Positions 5,443-7,386 of a DNA stretch of 7,386 nucleotides are shown piece after piece. The notes below the pieces were generated by a model. It was not told the origin of the DNA. It was given only the letters and a program-made list of their open reading frames with translations, and ran no database searches. The stretch is from JABDGC01 sp964466595. Its GTDB lineage: Bacteria; Pseudomonadota; Gammaproteobacteria; DSM-16500. The position numbers were made by a program, and so were the translations under genes. The stretch lies in contig CAYXNR010000070.1 in NCBI GenBank assembly GCA_964466595.1, forward strand, positions 1 through 7,386. The letters run 5' to 3'. How positions within the stretch are numbered: the stretch's first letter is position 1; each line of letters opens with the position of its first letter.

Positions 5443-6531
5443 ATGAAATTATTAGTTTTGCTCATCATGTTGTTAACTGCTCTTCCTCTCAGTTATGCCT
5501 GCACTGACTTTCGTTTACAAGCACTGGATGGCACCATCTTAATTACTCGCAGTATGGAATTTGGAAAGGATCCGCATTCCAATCTCCGCAATTCAAATCG
5601 AGCTCGTGTTTTTACCACGCAAGTATCGGGTAAAGCCGGATTAAGCTGGAAGGCCAAATATGGCTATTTATTTCTAGATGGTTTCGATATGGATCTCACA
5701 ACGGATGGCATGAATGAGGTCGGGCTCTCTTTCGAAGCGCTTTATTTACCCGGTTGGGCCAAATATCAAACTGTTCCCAAAGGAGAGGAAGCACAAGCTC
5801 TACCTTATTTTCTACTAGGAGATTGGATTCTCAGTAATTTTAAAACGGTTGATGAAGTCCGAGCAGCGCTTCCGCATATTTATCTCGTTACACAAGCCTT
5901 GCCGAAACTAGACAACCTAGTATTTCCCTTACATTTTTCAGTCTTTGATGCTTCGGGAAAGGGCCTGATTATTGAGTATGTAGATGGTCAACTACATCTA
6001 TATGACAATCGAATTGGCGTCATGACCAACTCTCCTACCTACGATTGGCATTTAACAAATCTGGTTAACTACGTGCATCTCAGTCCGCTTAATCCACCGC
6101 CTGTCATAGCTAATGGGATTAGCTTTGCGGCCGATGGCCAAGGCTTTGGCATGGTGGGCTTGCCCGGCGACGTCAGTCCTCCTTCACGCTTTGTAAAAAT
6201 GACCATTTTAAAAGAAGTGGCCTTACCTGCAAAAAATGCCGGCGAAGCGCTCAATCTTGCCGAACATCTTATTAATAATGTAGACATAGCACGAGGAACA
6301 GTTCGCGACCCACAAAGCGAGGGCTACATCGATGAAACCAGTATTTGGGTTGTTTTTAAAGATTTAAGCCATAAAGTATTTTACTATCGCACTTATGGAA
6401 ACTTAAGCTTGCGTGCTGTTGATTTAGCTAAAGTGAATTTTTCCGAGCAAGCTCCGCGATATAAAATGCCTATTGAGACCACTGAATATATTCAAAATGT
6501 AACTGAGCAATTTCTTAAAAGTCCACCCTAG
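5443..6531 (+). CDS. Periplasmic choloylglycine hydrolase / penicillin V acylase-family Ntn-hydrolase
   Basis: This 362-residue enzyme belongs to the linear amide C-N hydrolase family (PF02275). A signal peptide (MKLLVLLIMLLTALPLSYA) ends exactly before Cys20, so signal peptidase I cleavage after SYA would expose the N-terminal Cys nucleophile. Other active-site positions can be seen: Arg36 (Cys+16), Glu39 where the family usually has Asp, Asn196 in TNSPTYDWHL, and Arg249 in GLPGDVSPPSRFVKM. The loop LYLPGWA (100-106) has Tyr101 at the position that is Asn in many bile-salt hydrolases and Tyr in penicillin V acylases, pointing to the PVA-like branch. Such enzymes cleave amide bonds of penicillin V, conjugated bile salts or, in some Gram-negatives, N-acyl homoserine lactones; the natural substrate here is not known. 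The ATG at 5443 is chosen over an upstream in-frame TTG because AAAGGA (5431-5436) is spaced six bases from it and because it yields a clean signal peptide. The gene appears monocistronic. Confidence 0.92.
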   Translation: MKLLVLLIMLLTALPLSYACTDFRLQALDGTILITRSMEFGKDPHSNLRNSNRARVFTTQVSGKAGLSWKAKYGYLFLDGFDMDLTTDGMNEVGLSFEALYLPGWAKYQTVPKGEEAQALPYFLLGDWILSNFKTVDEVRAALPHIYLVTQALPKLDNLVFPLHFSVFDASGKGLIIEYVDGQLHLYDNRIGVMTNSPTYDWHLTNLVNYVHLSPLNPPPVIANGISFAADGQGFGMVGLPGDVSPPSRFVKMTILKEVALPAKNAGEALNLAEHLINNVDIARGTVRDPQSEGYIDETSIWVVFKDLSHKVFYYRTYGNLSLRAVDLAKVNFSEQAPRYKMPIETTEYIQNVTEQFLKSPP

Positions 6532-6549
6532 GGATTCCACTGAGGCAGC

Positions 6550-6564
6550 TAGGGAAAAACCCTA
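6550..6564 (+). terminator. Weak hairpin after the acylase gene
   Basis: TAGGG and CCCTA flank a loop of five A, forming a 5-bp stem 18 bases after the acylase stop. It is followed by ATAAATTATTT rather than a run of T, so it is a poor intrinsic terminator. It may only contribute to ending or processing the transcript. Confidence 0.25.
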
Positions 6565-6581
6565 ATAAATTATTTAAGCTT

Positions 6582-6624
6582 GAATCAGTATAATAATAGT
6601 ATTGCTGTATCAATACTGTGATTC
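6582..6624 (+). promoter_or_regulatory. Promoter -10 and two-part hairpin upstream of the 17 kDa-like lipoprotein
   Basis: A perfect TATAAT lies at 6589-6594, without a good -35 partner at 16-18 bases upstream. Just after it, AGTATTG (6598-6604) and CAATACT (6611-6617) form a perfect 7-bp stem with a 6-base loop, and GAATCA (6582-6587) pairs with TGATTC (6619-6624) outside. If transcription starts near 6601, most of the inner hairpin would sit at the very 5' end of the mRNA, where such stems often protect against decay. Alternatively the whole 43-bp palindrome terminates the acylase transcript, but no T-run follows. Confidence 0.4.
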
Positions 6625-6678
6625 TATTTCCCCTTCTTAAAAAACGAGTTCAGCGGGTATAACCTTGGAGATGATTAT

Positions 6679-7143
6679 ATGAAACGGACCTTAATTAATC
6701 TTACTTTATTAGCAACAATTGGGTTGGTGGGCTGTTCTACCAACACCCGAAATGAAAATACAGCTCTTGGTGCTGTGACTGGTGCTGCTGTCGGCGGTGT
6801 AGGCGTCGGCGTACTCGGCGGAAATCCGGTTGCAATTGGTGCCGGTATTGTAGGCGGCGCCTTAATTGGCGGCTTTATTGGGCATTCTATGGATAGCACA
6901 GATTACACCACCAGCTATTCAGCTATGCAGAATAATGCTTCCAACAAAACCACCAGCTGGACAAATAGCAAGACCGGTGTGACCTATACCATGACGCCAA
7001 CCAGCGGTCTCTATACAGTAAACGGCAATCCAAATTGCAGAGATTTTCATTTTACTGCAACCACCAAAAATGGCAAAATGCGTAGCCATAATGGGACAGC
7101 CTGCTTAATGCAAGATGGCAATTGGCACTCCCTTCGCAGCTAA
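6679..7143 (+). CDS. 17 kDa surface antigen-like glycine-zipper lipoprotein
   Basis: The 154-residue product has a lipoprotein signal peptide (MKRTLINLTLLATIGLVGC) with lipobox Leu16-Val17-Gly18-Cys19; +2 is Ser, compatible with outer-membrane sorting. Residues about 30-68 are a glycine zipper, alternating Gly/Ala with Val/Ile/Leu (e.g. GAAVGGVGVGVLGG and GGALIGGFIGH), as in the glycine-zipper 2TM family (PF05433). The C-terminal part, from Cys120 (NCRDFHFTAT) to HNGTACLMQDGNWHSL, matches the end of the rickettsial 17 kDa antigen pattern (CREF...YGTAC...DGxW). Cys120 and Cys142 could form a disulfide. Related proteins are abundant outer-membrane lipoproteins of uncertain function in obligate and facultative intracellular bacteria. 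The start is fixed by GGAG (6667-6670), eight bases upstream. A strong terminator follows 7 bp after the stop, and the leader has a hairpin, so it looks monocistronic. Confidence 0.9.
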   Translation: MKRTLINLTLLATIGLVGCSTNTRNENTALGAVTGAAVGGVGVGVLGGNPVAIGAGIVGGALIGGFIGHSMDSTDYTTSYSAMQNNASNKTTSWTNSKTGVTYTMTPTSGLYTVNGNPNCRDFHFTATTKNGKMRSHNGTACLMQDGNWHSLRS

Positions 7144-7150
7144 AGAAAAA

Positions 7151-7194
7151 AGGGTCGAATCCTGTTCGATTTAAGGATTTGACCCTATCTTTTT
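7151..7194 (+). terminator. Rho-independent terminator of the lipoprotein gene
   Basis: AGGGTCGAATCCT (7151-7163) pairs with AGGATTTGACCCT (7174-7186) in a 13-bp stem with one G-U pair and a 10-base loop, followed by ATCTTTTT. An A-run before the stem would allow some function on the other strand. It begins 7 bp after the stop codon. The stem ends in GGGTC, like the palindromic element upstream of csaA. Confidence 0.88.
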
Positions 7195-7200
7195 ATTATC

Positions 7201-7295
7201 CTAAACGCAGCTTTGTCATACTGAACGCAGCTTTGTCATCCTGAACGCAGCTTTGTCGCCTGAACCATGCTTTGCCTGAACGCAGCTTTGTCCTC
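7201..7295 (+). repeat. Degenerate 20-bp tandem repeat
   Basis: Five head-to-tail copies of a unit like CTGAACGCAGCTTTGTCATC begin at 7201, 7221, 7241, 7260 and 7276. The first two are 20 bp and almost identical, the third loses one base, the fourth is shortened to 16 bp (CTGAACCATGCTTTGC) and the fifth ends in CTC. No open reading frame uses them. They lie directly after a terminator, in non-coding DNA. Confidence 0.85.
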
Positions 7296-7362
7296 CGGAA
7301 CGAAGTGAAGGATCCGTGACATAGTTAAGGATGACCAAACGTCGTTGAGGCGGACAAAGAGT
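7296..7362. repeat. Repeat core and inverted copies of the same unit
   Basis: After the tandem copies comes CGGAACGAAGTGAAGGATC (7296-7314), a variant ending of the kind found in interspersed GTCATCCTGAACGAAG...GGATC repeats of many bacteria. From 7329 the sequence GGATGACCAAACGTCGTTGA and onward to 7350 matches the reverse complement of the 20-bp unit at 17 of 22 positions, and a second partial inverted copy (CGGACAAAGAGTGATGA) follows. No gene is visible from here to the window edge. Confidence 0.55.
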
Positions 7363-7386
7363 GATGAGAAAACATTTGAAGCACCA

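Noticed and set aside
6069..6287. Minus-strand 72-codon frame within the acylase gene
   Set aside because: It is antisense to conserved active-site coding sequence of the acylase and has no independent support.
6675..6899. Minus-strand Pro/Thr/Ala-rich 74-codon frame
   Set aside because: Its composition is the mirror of the glycine-zipper codons of the lipoprotein gene; a shadow.
7201..7362. CRISPR array
   Set aside because: The repeats are directly adjacent without unique spacers of constant length, the units are degenerate, and inverted copies follow; no cas genes are present.
7361..7386. tRNA 3' end (sequence ends in CACCA)
   Set aside because: No acceptor stem, T-loop or anticodon arm can be built from the preceding bases.

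Overview
The window is about 40% GC and looks like the chromosome of a host-associated gammaproteobacterium, most likely in the order Legionellales (Legionella/Coxiella/Rickettsiella-like). The grounds are a large ankyrin-repeat protein with a eukaryotic-type F-box-like N-terminus and a C-terminal membrane segment, a 17 kDa-antigen-type glycine-zipper lipoprotein, a periplasmic penicillin-V-acylase-type hydrolase, and short palindromic or tandem repeats between genes. This placement is inference from gene content; no rRNA or other marker gene is present.

Layout. 1-938 (minus) is a DMT/EamA membrane transporter that runs off the left edge. 939-1145 is a divergent intergenic region packed with two inverted repeats, the second a 104-bp MITE-like palindrome ending only 20 bp before the next gene. 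1146-1481 (plus) is csaA, a small tRNA-binding-fold chaperone. 1494-2188 (plus) is a second EamA transporter that has lost part of its first domain and is frameshifted, so it is a pseudogene. 2302-5001 (plus) is an 899-codon ankyrin protein, a candidate secreted effector. 5046-5267 (minus) is a tiny proline/serine-rich lipoprotein, convergent with the ankyrin gene and divergent from the next one. 5443-6531 (plus) is a choloylglycine hydrolase/penicillin V acylase-family Ntn-hydrolase with its signal peptide and catalytic Cys in place; a strong-looking promoter and a possible 28-codon small ORF lie upstream. 6679-7143 (plus) is the 17 kDa-antigen-like lipoprotein, closed by a clear intrinsic terminator at 7151-7194. 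7201 to about 7362 is a gene-free block of degenerate 20-bp repeats, forward copies followed by inverted copies.

The genes do not form one pathway. csaA and the decayed transporter are 12 bp apart and probably once formed an operon; the other genes look like single transcription units. Four products are envelope or exported proteins (EamA transporter, two lipoproteins, periplasmic acylase) and one is a probable host-directed effector. I see no defence system, CRISPR array, tRNA, rRNA or intact transposase. The most interesting item is the ankyrin protein: F-box-like motif, a two-repeat supermodule with a conserved Cys, an apparent in-frame repeat deletion, and a hydrophobic hairpin plus Glu-containing C-terminal tail.
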